A stretch of DNA of 64,000 nucleotides, from positions 4,325,797 to 4,389,796 of the forward strand of contig JAQFVV010012498.1 of NCBI GenBank assembly GCA_028023455.1, written 5' to 3'. Below are positions 40,130 through 54,666 of this stretch, piece by piece (within the stretch, counting starts at the first letter, position 1; each line of letters starts with the position of its first letter). Under the pieces are notes generated by a model, which searched no databases, was not told the origin of the DNA, and saw nothing but the letters and a program-made list of their open reading frames with translations. Source of the stretch: Epiperipatus broadwayi (Eukaryota > Onychophora > Udeonychophora > Euonychophora > Peripatidae). Made by a program: the position numbers and the translations under genes.

Positions 40130-41051
40130 ATTTACTATCCATCTACACTAGATATGTTGATGATCTCTTTATAGCCACCCCACTTTAATTATTCTACAAA
40201 TTAAAACTGAACTCCTAAAATGCCACAGGACTTACGTTCAACTTAGAGAATGAAAACAGCTATAAACAAGTTAAATACATGGACATACACATTCAGTGAG
40301 AGCACAAACATTTTAATTATAAGATGCTCATTAAACACCCTGAAGTTAGAGGACACCCCCACCCCTTCTCCAATTCACCAACTAATCACAAACTCTCTGG
40401 CTTAACTTCATTTTTATATAGAAATATGTACCTTTGTAAATTTGAAGCAGATTATAAAGCTAATATAGCATCATACGGGAGCGACATAATAAAAAGTGGT
40501 TTTAATCAGAATTTAATTGACAAGAAAATAAAACAATTTTGCTATAAAATCAATAATCAGGCCCCTAACACAGAAAGCAAAGACTTCTACTCCCTTATCT
40601 GCCTAATGTGCATAAAAGTTTTTACAATATATTCAATAATAAGTATCATTTATGCTTCCACACACCTCCCAACTCCAATAAACTAATCAATAACACTAAA
40701 GACAGCCTACCACCCTCGCTGACACCTCAGATGGTCTATAATATTGGCTGCCCTGAAAAATATTGTAAATCATTATGTTATGGTGAGACCAGGGCCTCTT
40801 TGTCCAATAGGCTATCCCAACACACATACTCCTATAATAAAGCACTGGTGGACACTTATTATAGTTCAGTTTTTGCACAGCACTGCACATCAGCCAGTCA
40901 CGATTGTCAACCTAGAGATCTAGTGGTGGTTGGCAGAGAGCGACACGATCTCAAAAGGAAGATGAAAAAGGCTTACTTTATCACTAGAGATAGTGATGCC
41001 ATAAATAGAAAATACTCTTGCTACAAAATATCCAAGAAATGGAACACATAA
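40130..41051 (+). pseudogene. PLE protein: RT palm end and GIY-YIG endonuclease (broken)
   Basis: From about 40150 the plus strand reads RYVDDLFIATPL, the YVDD catalytic block of the RT. GLTFNLENENSYKQVKYMDI (the FT.E.E.......FLD block) and, after stops, PTNHKLSGLTSFLYRN (the HK...L..R block) follow. The next frame (40608-41051) has the GIY-YIG domain: MVYNIGCPEKYCKSLCYGET, RLSQH, then LVVVGRERHDLKRKMKKAYFI. The YGET plus Arg and His pattern fits the catalytic half of GIY-YIG. At least two in-frame stops and one frameshift are present, and RT blocks before YVDD are missing. Confidence 0.88.
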
Positions 41052-41174
41052 CTATTGCATTTGCATAAATTTTACATCGCTCCTAATCAATTTCTTATAT
41101 ATTTACAAAATGGCTATAAATATGAGGGCTCTGACCCTTGAAAGCACTTAGCCACTTAATTAAATATATGTATT

Positions 41175-41180
<6 letters not shown>

Positions 41181-41220
<40 letters not shown>
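41181..41220. repeat. (TA)n microsatellite in PLE 2
   Basis: TA array between the coding part and the right inverted arm of PLE 2. Confidence 0.95.
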
Positions 41221-41223
<3 letters not shown>

Positions 41224-41317
41224 GTTTTGTGTGCTTGTGCGTGTTAGCACATTTTATATTTTGCACTTTAGAACAATTAGCCACAAATTTAAACTGTTTG
41301 CTCATTACTATTCAAAG

Positions 41318-43658
<2,341 letters not shown>

Positions 43659-44005
43659 GATTAATTACAAATGAGATTGCTAACCCTAAGTAAATTTAAC
43701 TGCAACACCTCAGATATAATATGCAATTTTAATTGTGGAAAAATATACTGATAACACAACACAGAATATGATAGATAATGATAATGAATACTATTTTAAA
43801 AAGGGTTAGTCATTTATTCACTACATCTTAAGAAATATTATTAGTAACACATATATAAATAGTCATGTCATGTGGCAAACATAGTTTATATCAGTGGGGT
43901 TAAAAAAATAAAAAAATATCTTACTGTTAAATATTCTAGTGAAGCACTTAATTGTTTTCTGCATATTTCAATCCCAAATCTCTCAGTAGAAAGTAAATCA
44001 TCTAA

Positions 44006-44010
<5 letters not shown>

Positions 44011-44097
<87 letters not shown>
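44011..44097. repeat. (TA)n microsatellite
   Basis: Perfect TA array of about 43 units. The bases since the TAA array hold no recognisable feature. Confidence 0.97.
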
Positions 44098-44098
<1 letters not shown>

Positions 44099-44784
44099 CT
44101 TTTCAACCTATCCCCCCTCCCCTACTCTCTTGATATTTCCATATATTGAATTGTTCCCTGTATAATTAGCAATCTTTTTCCAAATATAAGATGAGATAAT
44201 AAATAAAAATAAAAATACAAATTGATACAACAAAAAGATAAAACATAATTTACAATTTTTCCTTTATATAAAGTTCTTACAGTTGATGTATTTTTGAAAT
44301 AGATGTTGAAGAACTCAAGTTTAATTTGATAGAGCATCCCGAAGATATTTAAGTAGCAGTAGGTAGTTTGGTGTTATTTATCCCATAGATTTTTATCCTG
44401 TGTAAATCCCAACTTCTCAGGCAATTTAACTGTAGACAGTCATATCTTTATATTTTTATTTAAGTGGATAATTATTTCCACTTATCTACTGACTAAATCA
44501 AATTAATGTTCCATTCAATTCTTCTATTCTTTATCCAAATGCCGAATTAATTAAGAAAAAAATGTCTATTTTGTAGAAAAATATAAAAATAATCCTTCTG
44601 ATAAAACTAGACTTGTCCTATATCATTATTGAGCAGGATAAAACAAGCAGATGATTTTTTAATTATTTCCTTTTTATCTTGGCACTATTTCTATTGTTCA
44701 AAAACTAGCATTCCAGCTTTTAAAATATTTTTTTTTTATATTGATGCATCAAAAAATAACAAAACAAGTTATAAAATAAAGTTA

Positions 44785-44786
<2 letters not shown>

Positions 44787-44874
<88 letters not shown>
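44787..44874. repeat. (TA)n microsatellite
   Basis: Perfect TA array of about 44 units. Confidence 0.97.
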
Positions 44875-44877
<3 letters not shown>

Positions 44878-46910
44878 CCATTTGTTAATAAATTTTAAAT
44901 TAATTTAAAACAATAAATTTATTTTGTACTTGGATAAGATACTAGTCAGGAATTGATTATATCACATAACTCATTTGAAGCAGTTATAAAATAGTAATTC
45001 AAACTACATGATGTGTAAGAGAAAATAATTGCATATCATTTTTTTTTGTATTGAATTTAATGTTTATTATATGACTGGTCATAAATTTTTATATGGTAAT
45101 AAGTTAACTGAATTGATATTCTTAAATATTTAATAAGTAATTAGAAACTTATTCTAATTATTTTGCTAGTAAATAACAGTTATATCAAAATACAATTTAT
45201 ATATAAATTGATTAAATTAATTGATAAAGATACAAATATGATAATTATTGAAAATGAGTAAAGGTAATTGGAATTATATGCTCACATATTTTAAATTAAA
45301 CCATTATTGATTAAAGTAAATATTACATTAAGTCAGTACTCAACCATAAAAGTTGTAATCTTATATGAGTATAGAGAGTTGGTAATAATAAATTTTATTC
45401 TGTTATAAATGAGAGTCAATTGCTTTAATTATATTTAAAATTCATTGATGCAAATTGTAAATTCAGTTTAGATATTAAATATTAATATTCATATTTGATT
45501 ACAATAAACACTGTTAATCTTTCATATGTCTTGATAATTATAATCTAAAGTGTTAACAATTTACATTCATTAAACTGAAGACAAACTGAATATGATTTGT
45601 TCATAGCATTTTAAATAATATCAAATGACAATATATCATTTATTTTATAAACTGATGTGAATGAATTACAAAATTTAATTTCATTTAATAGGATGATTTT
45701 ATTTTATATTATTGTAAGTTGGTGAAAGTAGAGAGATATCTGAGGTTAATTGACATTGTACTATTATTAAGTATTTAAACTTATTATAATTGATTTAATT
45801 TCAAATGAGAATGATGTATCATAAATTATAGAAAATATCACCAGTGTCATTTATTCAGGCATAGTAAAATTAATTTAAAGCCATCACTTAACATCTTCAC
45901 ACTTTCAATCTTAAATGCTTAAGGTTTGCCCATACATAAACATTTGGGTTGAAAAGCTAGATGGAGTCATTCTATCTTTTCACAAAGACTTTATCTTTTG
46001 TTTGGAAGTGAGAGTATTCATTTATTGTTAAAATTCACAAAGCAGATGTGGATTAGCTTAATAGCTGATTATTACTATTACAGTTTATAAAACATAGCAC
46101 TATATAAAAGAAATATATCATTTAGTAAGAGTATATTGATACTATTGCAATAGCATAGCTGAAGTAGCATTACTTTTATTTTAATTAGTTGTAATTGGCA
46201 ATCAATTATATTTATTTGGTTATCATTGATGTTTTAGATTTGTAGGTCAGATTAAATTATTATCGCATCCATCCATGAATCATTTCATTTTAATATAAAT
46301 AACATTTAACTTTTGATATATGTTTGTGTTATTATAAACAGTGTTTCAATTTATAAGGAATATTAAGGTTTATCTGTCTAAATCTTTGTCACTATTTTTA
46401 TTATATCACAAACATATTATATAATAGGCATACACTTTTATTCATAAGATGGTGATATTTAAGTTTATCACTTTGTCTTTAATCTATCATGTTTTTAAAA
46501 TAGGTTAAAATAATGATTTTGCTTGTTTTCTATCTGTTGTAAATACTGTTTGAATCTATGGAGTTCTAATAAATATTATTATTATTGTTTTATTGAATTA
46601 AGTTTTAGATTGTTATTCATTGGTTAATATTCATTTTACTTAGTTTATTATTCTTATTCGGTCCCAAATGACACTATAATTTATGGCATTAATATATTAG
46701 AATTGTTCTTCCTGATTTTATATTTATATTCTATTATAAATGGTGATCAATAATGAGACTATGACTGAGGATATAATGCGATTTATATTTTTATTCTGTT
46801 ATTAATGTCAACCAATGAATGTGTTATATTTTCATTCAGATATTAATGTTATCATTTCCCATTGTCATCATTTTTTTAATACAAATGGCTCTCAAATCTG
46901 TGGGGCATTA
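44875..46910. other. AT-rich sequence, no gene seen
   Basis: Two kilobases with stops in all frames and no recognisable motif, ending in the TA array (46911-46933) before the 478-bp LTR. Confidence 0.6.
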
Positions 46911-46932
46911 CTATATATATATATATATATAT

Positions 46933-47410
46933 ATTATAACGATCCAAACGAAGTGGGAGATCGCATCGCACCGCACCGCACTACCAAAGGGCACCATCTA
47001 GGCATTTGAGCCTAGAAAAATTTATAAAGTAGGCAGATACATGCTGTTAGGATTCCACTTTATTTACATATTTAGATCGTTAGCCCATTGTCACTAGCTC
47101 AGCGGAGACGCCGAGATAAAAATCTATAAATTTTATATCTTAAATATAAAAGAATAAAATAATAAAAGCCACTGCCAGAAATTAACACAGAAAATATTTA
47201 TTTACGCACATATAAAATCATTCTAAACTCGAGGAATAAGTTTAACATTTAGATTTTTATCTTAATTTTTAATTTTACATTTAAAATAGCTTGCTATAAT
47301 GTTTAATATTTTATTTAGAGGGTCGAGTATGAATGGACTACATAGGTCTGCATTTGAAAGGAAAATATTCCTCCCTGATTTAACCCTAGGCAACAAATTT
47401 TGCAATCAAC
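46933..47410 (+). repeat. 5' LTR (478 bp)
   Basis: It contains a GC-rich stutter (CGCATCGCACCGCACCGCAC), a perfect 6-bp hairpin CTAGGC/GCCTAG, and a TATA-like TTTATAAAG at 47021-47029 just after the hairpin, a plausible promoter layout. A GATCC word is near the start. Confidence 0.8.
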
Positions 47411-49736
47411 TGGCACCAATCCATCTGATACATTCATGTATTCAATGTAGCATGATACGACAACACAAAATACTATATTGTCAGGAATGTACATCTGAAC
47501 AATAAGTAGAAATAGAGAAGACATTGACTCTCCACCAACAGGAATGTGACATCTGTGGGCAAGTAGATCAATAAACTAAAAACTCCATAGGAATGGACTG
47601 CGGTCTTCTGCCGACTTACAAACCCATCCAGAGGCAAACAGAGGGTGTGTGGCGTATATCAATAATCCTGCCCGTAGCGGATCTCATACTACATTTTACT
47701 AATTACACAAATATATCCAATCCATTGAACCAATTCAACTACGAAATGAATAACCTAAGATTACCCTCCCTTAATACAACTTTACAAAACTATATAGCCA
47801 TTCGTGCCCGACTTAATTTTAACATTTATATACGTTCGCACAGATTTATTTAAAAATGTTGGGTATAGATCGATTACATAGATTCCACGGTCAAAAACAT
47901 TTCAAAATAAACATAAACGATCAAAATACAAAATTATTGATACCGACAATCGCAGAGGGAAACTTATAAGTAACCCAATAGTATTCACCATAAGATACTT
48001 GCGTTGTCACCAATAACTTAAAAGACATCCGAATAAATACATTTTAGATACTCACCGTAAGGTATCATTATTTATCGAATGTCTATATATTTTGATCAAA
48101 TATGAAAACCAAAATCTAATTAACCGGAAACGAATCCATGCAAGCATCTATAGACAACTTAAATGTAATGCGTTTAATAATTTCTACAATAAAATATTAC
48201 TACACATAAAAAAATATTAAAAGGGAAATGATTCTTTTAACAATCGGGAAAGATATAAAATTAACCATTATTAATTTGATTTAAAACTTACAAAAAGTCA
48301 GATGAGAGTCCATTTTAAATAAGTCGGCTTGTTTATTAATTTCTTCAACTTGACGAAAGTTCTTGATTGATTTTAAGAATTGTTCCTTTTTATAAAATTT
48401 AAATTTACTTAGCAATCTTTAAAGTTCTTAATTAAGGTTATGATTTTAACAATTGTTCAGTTCTATTGCTTACAGTAGAAAAGTCCCTGTTCCTGTTGGC
48501 AATTCCCATGCAGACTTTCCTGGAAGACCGGTCTGATGTTTTGGAGGTGGCAGTTGCTGGTTCTGTCCTGGTATCATTCATTTCATTTCAGAGATAAGTG
48601 GGAGAGAATGATAAAGTGCGTCTTTATCGCTCGTCTCCCCAACCAAGTTGAAAAAAAGCTCCATGAACTCAATATTTCTTTCTTTTTATATCATCCACAA
48701 GGATTCACTGAACAAAACGTCACTAATCTGTTTTTTCGTTATGGTCCGGGCCAAGGCTTAGTGCTTCCATTTGTCAAGCTAAAATCTCTTTCTTCTCTTA
48801 TCTAACTTTCCATCTGACTTTTTAATTAAACAGCTTTTAGATAATTAATAAACAATCATTTCCTTTTATAGATTACAGGAATTAATTAATACCTGTTTTT
48901 ATTTTAACTTACGTTATTTTTTTATTAAAATATTTTTATATTTCAATCTTGTATTTTTTTATTTAAAAAAAAATACATTCAAATACCTTTTTTTTTTGTT
49001 TATGAAAAAAAAATATTTTTAAAGTTTAACATCTGTGCGAATGCATACACGTTTAACAATGTTTTAACTTTAGCGTTTAGTTTTTTACTTTTATTTGCGA
49101 ACTTTTAAGTTTTTATTTTAAATAAATGTAACGACATATTTATATATCGTTACATATCAGTAAACTTCCTCAAAAAACAAAAACATTAAAAAAAAAAAAA
49201 GACTTTACTTAGTGTTAGTAATTACGTTATACAAATTTGTTATATATGAAATTTCAAAAGGACAAAACTTTTTTTTTTTTTAAAAGACAAAACAGTAATT
49301 ACAAATATAATGATAAAAAAAAAAGTTGACTGATGATTCCTTACTACCAGCTAAATTTCTGCCTCCTCCCTTCCAAGTTTCATTTCTTCTACCTTTAACT
49401 ATTACTTAGGCAAGTTGAATGATTAGATTTTAATTTAACAAGACTTTATTTTAAAAAAATTATGATTTATAATTATTATTACGTTTTATTTATTAGTTTT
49501 TATTCCTCGAATTTCTCTTTACATATGCGCAATTTTTCTTACTGGCAGCACTTTTTACACAAAATTCATAACTTTATATAATACAAACAATATATTCTGA
49601 TTTCAGAAAAAATATTACGGGCTTCATTTATTTTTAACATTCTCAGGGCACTCGTGTTTATTCAAGATAGGAAATTTCAGCATCAATTCCCCTTCTCAGG
49701 GTCAATCTCTGAGGTAAGGCCACACTTGGGACGCCA
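47411..49736 (+). other. Interior of the 478-bp-LTR element
   Basis: Primer-binding position at the left edge; CACTTGGGACGCC just before the right LTR. Open stretches at 47593-47853 and 48536-48805 have no known domain. The latter reads RLPNQVEKKLHELN, then GFTEQNVTNLFFRYGPG, which could be a fragment of a captured or gag gene, but I cannot name it. The right third is T-rich and empty. Confidence 0.5.
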
Positions 49737-50214
49737 ATTATAACGATCCAAACGAAGTGGGAGATCGCATCGCACCGCACCGCACTACCAAAGGGCGCCA
49801 TCTAGGCATTTGAGCCTAGAAAAATTTATAAAGTAGGCAGATACGCGCTGTTAGGATTCCACTTTATTTACATATTTAGATCGTTAGCCCATTGTCACTA
49901 GCTCAGCGGAGACGCCGAGATAAAAATCTATAAATTTTATATTTTAAATATAAAAGAATAAAATAATAAAAGCCACTGCCAGAAATTAACACAGAAAATA
50001 TTTATTTACGCACATATAAAATCATTCTAAACTCAAGGAATAAGTTTAACATTTAGATTTTTATCTTAATTTTTAATTTTACATTTAAAATAGCTTGCTA
50101 TAATGTTTAATATTTTATTTAGAGGGTCGAGTATGAATGGACTACATAGGTCTGCATTTGAAAGGAAAATATTCTTCCCTGATTTAACCCTAGGCAACAA
50201 ATTTCGCAATCAAC
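49737..50214 (+). repeat. 3' LTR (478 bp)
   Basis: Seven differences from the 5' LTR, all transitions, five of them CG against TG or CA. Confidence 0.8.
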
Positions 50215-50344
50215 ACAATTACTTCACTATAAAGCTGCTTTAATATTTCAACCAGCAGAAAAGGGAACAAATCTTTGATATTATTATTGTAATAATTAAA
50301 ATTACATTTATCTTGCATAATATTTCAAGTAATTTTAGCATGTA

Positions 50345-50460
50345 ATATTTTTCCTGGTTATATATATATATATATATATATATATAACCAGGAAAAATAT
50401 ATATATGCTATATATATATATATATATTTGTTCATATATATATATATATATATGAACAAA
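50345..50460. repeat. Two adjacent palindromes with (TA)n cores
   Basis: Arms ATATTTTTCCTGGTTA and complement (50345-50400), then TTTGTTCATA and complement (50427-50460), each looped by a TA array. Same design as at 17.3 kb but unrelated arms. Confidence 0.9.
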
Positions 50461-51935
50461 TGACACATTATACATGAACATTCATGCACATATAAATATA
50501 TACAACATAATGCATATGTATTTGCTAATGTTATGAATTGTTTTCTTTCTAAAATGTATATTTTTTACCATTTTATCTAAATAGTATTAATCTTCACTTG
50601 ATTTGCCTAACTCATCTTTGTAGAATGAATGCCCTATGCTGTATTATATTATCATTTATCCTACTATTGTGAAGTGATTAACAGATGTAATCATCTGAAA
50701 TGAGTATCTATATCAAATAAAATGATAAAATAAACATATGTATAATGAAATTTATCTGTGATGGAAATATAATTATATATGTAAATTATGTGCTTGTGCA
50801 GTTACCCCCCTATCCCCAATATAATATATGCTAGATCTATATAAATAAGTTTTGTTGATACAAATATAATAGATTTTAAATTCAACTCTTCTATATTTAT
50901 TAAAAATTAATTTAAATATAATCTTTTTATTTATTAATTTAAATTACATAACATGATGAAAAAAAAACTCTTTCAAAATCATTATTTTCTTACCTTTTTT
51001 AAAAAAAAAAAATTCAGCACTTGCGGTTATCACTGTTCTCAAATAATTGTTATTCAATTTAATTGATATTATAAAAGATAACATAAAAGTCAAATAGAAT
51101 ATAGATTTTATCTTTAGTTAAAATTTCTATAAATGTATTATTTTGCTTTTATTTATTGAAAAGGCTGTTTTTCAAAAAGTAGTAAAAAAAAAAAAAACCA
51201 ATGCGCAGGAAAGTCATATATGAAATTAATGCACCATGAATCACAGATTGGATTTTCGATCCTGAAAACTTTATTACACCATTACATTTAAACTGCAAAA
51301 TGCTGATTATGAAAATGTGTAACCAAAGTGGGCGCTTAATTTTCTGTCTAGGAACAACAGAATCAAATGGCACTTAATGACATGAAGTGAAACTATTTAT
51401 CTGTGAAGCAGTTTAAGCAATTAAAAATTAATTATATGTATCTTGAATTGAATCTACATTCATATTTTATTAATTATAAAATAAATTAAAATATTGTACA
51501 AACTTTAAAAGTAGTTTTGTTTTGATAAATTTGTACATTTAGAAAATTACTGAGTAAAAATGTTATATGTTAAATTATAAAATGTACACTTCTTCAGCCA
51601 TAAAATACTTTTACATTTTTTTTTTCAAAATCCAATTACTTTAGAATTTCAAGTTTCTAACATTTACGTTTAACTAGTATTAAAAATTAATAACTTCAAT
51701 CGGTTATAAGTTGTGCATCCTAATTTAGAAAGAAATCCTTTCAGATTCTTATGAAAATCTGGACTTTTTCCAAGAATAACAGCTGAGATCACATCAATTG
51801 GAAAAGTACTACATTAAAGACTGCAATAACAAAATAAATCAAACAAAATTTATCGTACGAGATAAAAGTAATTTCACCTTTCTTTTTTAAATTTTCGATA
51901 TATAGTAATTTATTCAACTAGTTATTAGTTTGAAT
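50461..51935. other. AT-rich sequence, no gene seen
   Basis: AT-rich DNA with homopolymers. A 74-codon minus-strand frame (51373-51149) is unrecognised. Confidence 0.5.
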
Positions 51936-52009
51936 TTTACACAACCCACCATTCTCCAGTCTATCTAATAACACTGATACACTCAAGCACATATATGCTG
52001 AAAAGATAA

Positions 52010-52068
52010 ATAATCACCAATATACGTATTTCATGCTAAACCAGCAATCATCAGTTGGTCCAGATTAT
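52010..52068 (-). ncRNA. Hammerhead ribozyme, type I, consensus core
   Basis: Same sequence as the plus-strand copy at 52417-52475, on the opposite strand. Core CUGAUGA (complement at 52048-52054) and GAAA are intact, and stems I, II and III pair as described there. Confidence 0.8.
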
Positions 52069-52416
52069 CATCTCCCACACATATATACCATAAGTGCTCA
52101 GATATATATTAAGATAGACAATCTTCATACTTTAATGGACAGGCTCCAATCTACTACACACTCCAACTCTTCAACCGTCCATCCAATTAAAAATATGATG
52201 ATGGAATGCTCGAAGGCCACCCTCAGGACGAGATTCTTGTCACACCCATGTTGACCTAAGGTCAATCTGAACCCCACATGTTCAGGACATAATCCATTAA
52301 ATACATATGCAAGAATGGGTAGACATCTCTACAATGTAATAACTGAAACACAGGCTTATTATATATACACCTGTGTCTATATATGTAATATATAGGGTAC
52401 ATATGTGTGGCAGATG

Positions 52417-52475
52417 ATAATCTGGACCAACTGATGATTGCTGGTTTAGCATGAAATACGTATATTGGTGATTAT
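52417..52475 (+). ncRNA. Hammerhead ribozyme, type I, consensus core
   Basis: Stem I is AUAAUC plus CCAA pairing with UUGG plus GAUUAU, separated by an internal loop (UGGA opposite U) of the kind used for tertiary contacts. Then CUGAUGA (52431-52437), stem II UGCU/AGCA with loop GGUUU, GAAA (52453-52456), a palindromic 4-bp stem III AUAC/GUAU with no loop, and cleavage predicted after the A at 52464 (triplet AUA). All conserved core bases fit CUGANGA...GAAA. The first pair of stem II would be U-U, which could weaken activity. A loopless stem III suggests action as a dimer, as reported for other short-stem-III hammerheads. Confidence 0.82.
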
Positions 52476-52698
52476 TTATCTTTTCAGCATATATGTGCTT
52501 GAGTGTATCAGTGTTATTAGATAGACTGGAGAGTGGTGGGTTGTGTGAAAGTCTGTGGTCATGTACCCTATATATTACATATATAGACACAGGTGTATAT
52601 ATAATAAGCCTGTGTTTCAGTTATTGAATTTTATATGTAACTATTCAATATTTAATAGAAACGTGGGGATATAAATATCAAATCAATAATTTATTATT

Positions 52699-52700
<2 letters not shown>

Positions 52701-52786
<86 letters not shown>
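52701..52786. repeat. (TA)n microsatellite
   Basis: TA array with one AATA phase break near 52732. Confidence 0.96.
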
Positions 52787-52789
<3 letters not shown>

Positions 52790-54133
52790 GTATGTGTTTA
52801 TATCTTAAATAAATTATACTGATTAACTTAAAAAAGCACTTTGATAATAATCAATTGATTAAGTAATAAAAAAGGTACTTTATTATTAATGATAAATTTC
52901 TAAACATTTTACTTAATCATATATGGTATATAAAAGGCATTCATCACTAAATGAAACGTCATAAAACCTTAATTTTGTCGTTGCTGTTGTTATGGAGTCA
53001 TGATAATATAATTATTCAGAAAAAAAATGTATATATGCTATCATTTTTTAAAAATAGCGCAATAGTTTTATTTCTATATGTTTTAATTATTACATTAAAA
53101 AGAGTGCATTTTAAATAATAAAACAATAGTATTTACATGACTAAAGTAGTAGAGGTCATCCTGTTATAAAACATTATTAATCTAAAGTATCATTTAAAGA
53201 TATAGAAAAATACAAGTTCGATTTGTAAATTATTTCCAAATTATATTCTAAGCAGAACATATTAATATTTATCTCTTAATACATTTCAAGTCAGTTTGAA
53301 CATTATGTTTTATGTAAATACTGGCTCCATTATGATTAGTGTGAAATTACTTGTTTAAATTTTTCCTCATTTATTTCAACTTCATAATAACCACCAGTCC
53401 CTCAATTATATTTAATTCTGCTTTACCTCTTATGATGACTGATTGCAAATTTTTTCATCCATTAATTCATTCATTTATTGTACATATATATATACAAATT
53501 GTCAAATTAATTTTAATATTTTGATATCAAATAAAACTTTTTAAATAAAAATGCCAAATGATTTAACAGAATTACATAGCAATATCAAGTTGATAAATAT
53601 AGAAAGTTGAATATCAAAACAAAAATTAATACATTCTCTCCTTAAAAAAGATTAATTATCTTTTGTGATAATTTTAATGTATTTATGAACTTTAGAATCC
53701 TAAACTCATTTCTATTTATAACCGATTTTGTATAAATGCAGTTATTATAAAATAGTATTTTCTTTTAATTTCAGTTAAACCTAAAAAAGTTCATAAAACC
53801 ACAAATAATAAAATTTATTTATTTATAAAGTTCACATTTATGTTGAAGATTGTAAAGAATGAAAATGATGAAATTTAATCATTTCTTTAAAATGTGCACA
53901 TAAATATAATATCTTCATGTGCTTTCAATACTTATGAGTTTGATGTCTTCCTTCTGTGTAAAATTATATAATTTTCATATTGCTCATATGAATATATATA
54001 TATATATATATATACACACAAACCAATCAACACTTAGACAATCCTAATATAGATAACAATTAAGAATTTCAAACTATTGTAAAGGCAACCTCCTTTTAGC
54101 AATAGAGGTGGAATCCCATCTCCATTAATGGTC

Positions 54134-54135
<2 letters not shown>
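52787..54135. other. AT-rich sequence, no gene seen
   Basis: No recognisable gene or repeat apart from short TA runs near 53995. Confidence 0.6.

Positions 54136-54173
<38 letters not shown>
54136..54173. repeat. (TA)n microsatellite
   Basis: TA array abutting the left arm of the large palindrome. Confidence 0.96.
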
Positions 54174-54181
<8 letters not shown>

Positions 54182-54276
54182 GAGCGTGCTAATAGCTCTA
54201 AACAAGCTTTTTTTTTATTTATTTATGATAAATGCTACTACAAGAGAAGACATTCAAATCATTTTTATCTTGGATT

Positions 54277-54332
54277 GTCCCCATCCCCAGACCGGTTTCG
54301 ACCTATGGGTCTCTTCAGTGAAGAGTTGGGAC
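54277..54332 (-). ncRNA. Hammerhead ribozyme, type I, consensus core
   Basis: Opposite-strand counterpart of 54611-54666. Core CUGAAGA and GAAA are intact; stem I has UCUUCA in place of UCCUCA, so it keeps pairing by a G-U pair. Confidence 0.85.
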
Positions 54333-54610
54333 ATTAGATTTAAAAAACCAACTCAAGCAAAGCATTTATCTAAAAGTTAATTGTTAGAAGAAGATTTGAA
54401 ACTTTTAGACATCTACATGTCTTTAAAGTCAGCTCTCCAACTGAAAAAATCATATGGACCTGGAGTATCTGAATTAAGTTCAGGTCCATATGATTTTTTC
54501 AGTTGGAGAGCTGACTTTAAAGACATGTAGATGTCTAAAAGTTTCAGATCTTCTTCTAACAATTAACTTTTAGATAAATGCTTTGCTTGAGTTGGTTTTT
54601 TAAATCTAAT

Positions 54611-54666
54611 GTCCCAACTCCTCACTGAAGAGACCCATAGGTCGAAACCGGTCTGGGGATGGGGAC
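54611..54666 (+). ncRNA. Hammerhead ribozyme, type I, consensus core
   Basis: Outer stem I GUCCC/GGGAC, internal loop AAC opposite UG, inner stem I UCCUCA/UGGGGA, then CUGAAGA (54625-54631; fits CUGANGA), stem II GACC/GGUC with loop CAUA, GAAA (54644-54647), a 3-bp loopless stem III ACC/GGU, and the preferred cleavage triplet GUC, cutting after C54653. Every conserved core position fits. The very short stem III would favour dimeric action during processing of multimeric transcripts, as known for Penelope and retrozyme hammerheads. Confidence 0.88.

Larger units (their letters stand above)
40048..41304 (+). mobile_element. Penelope-like element (PLE 2) with inverted termini
   Basis: Inverted arms 40043-40091 and 41221-41271 match over about 48 bp with few differences (both contain GCAAAATATAAAATGTGCTA or its complement). 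A 13-bp direct repeat, TTACTATTCAAAG, lies at 40035-40047 and 41305-41317 and is a candidate target-site duplication. About 34 bp of extra sequence sits between the right arm and the right flank. The inside is a 5'-truncated PLE reading frame on the plus strand. Sequence differs from PLE 1, so this is a different family with the same architecture. Confidence 0.8.
46933..50214 (+). mobile_element. Non-autonomous LTR retrotransposon, 478-bp LTRs
   Basis: Two direct repeats of equal length, 46933-47410 and 49737-50214, differ at only seven positions. TGGCACCAATCC follows the left LTR directly and is a TGG-type primer-binding position. The 2326-bp interior contains no protease, RT or integrase that I can recognise; its frames are short and unassigned (for example 47593-47853 and 48536-48805). 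The LTRs lack clear TG...CA ends in both copies, so each edge may be off by a few bases. No target duplication is visible; the left edge abuts a TA array. High LTR identity means recent insertion, so the missing pol is probably original. Confidence 0.75.
51936..52626. mobile_element. Nested palindromic element with two canonical hammerheads
   Basis: Arms 51936-52088 and about 52396-52549 are near-perfect inverted copies of about 153 bp. A second inverted pair, 52338-52403 and 52560-52626, encloses the right arm. Each 153-bp arm carries one hammerhead ribozyme, giving one on each strand. Between the arms (52089-52337) lies unrelated, less AT-rich DNA that includes CTCAGGACGAGATTC. No protein is encoded. 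The carrier resembles a non-autonomous ribozyme element inserted twice head-to-head or copied by fold-back; no target duplication is visible. Confidence 0.75.

Noticed and set aside
41120-41160. CTGACCCTTGAAAGC in the PLE 2 3' region as a hammerhead remnant
   Set aside because: It lacks the GA of CUGANGA and any stem II; at most a deleted relic.
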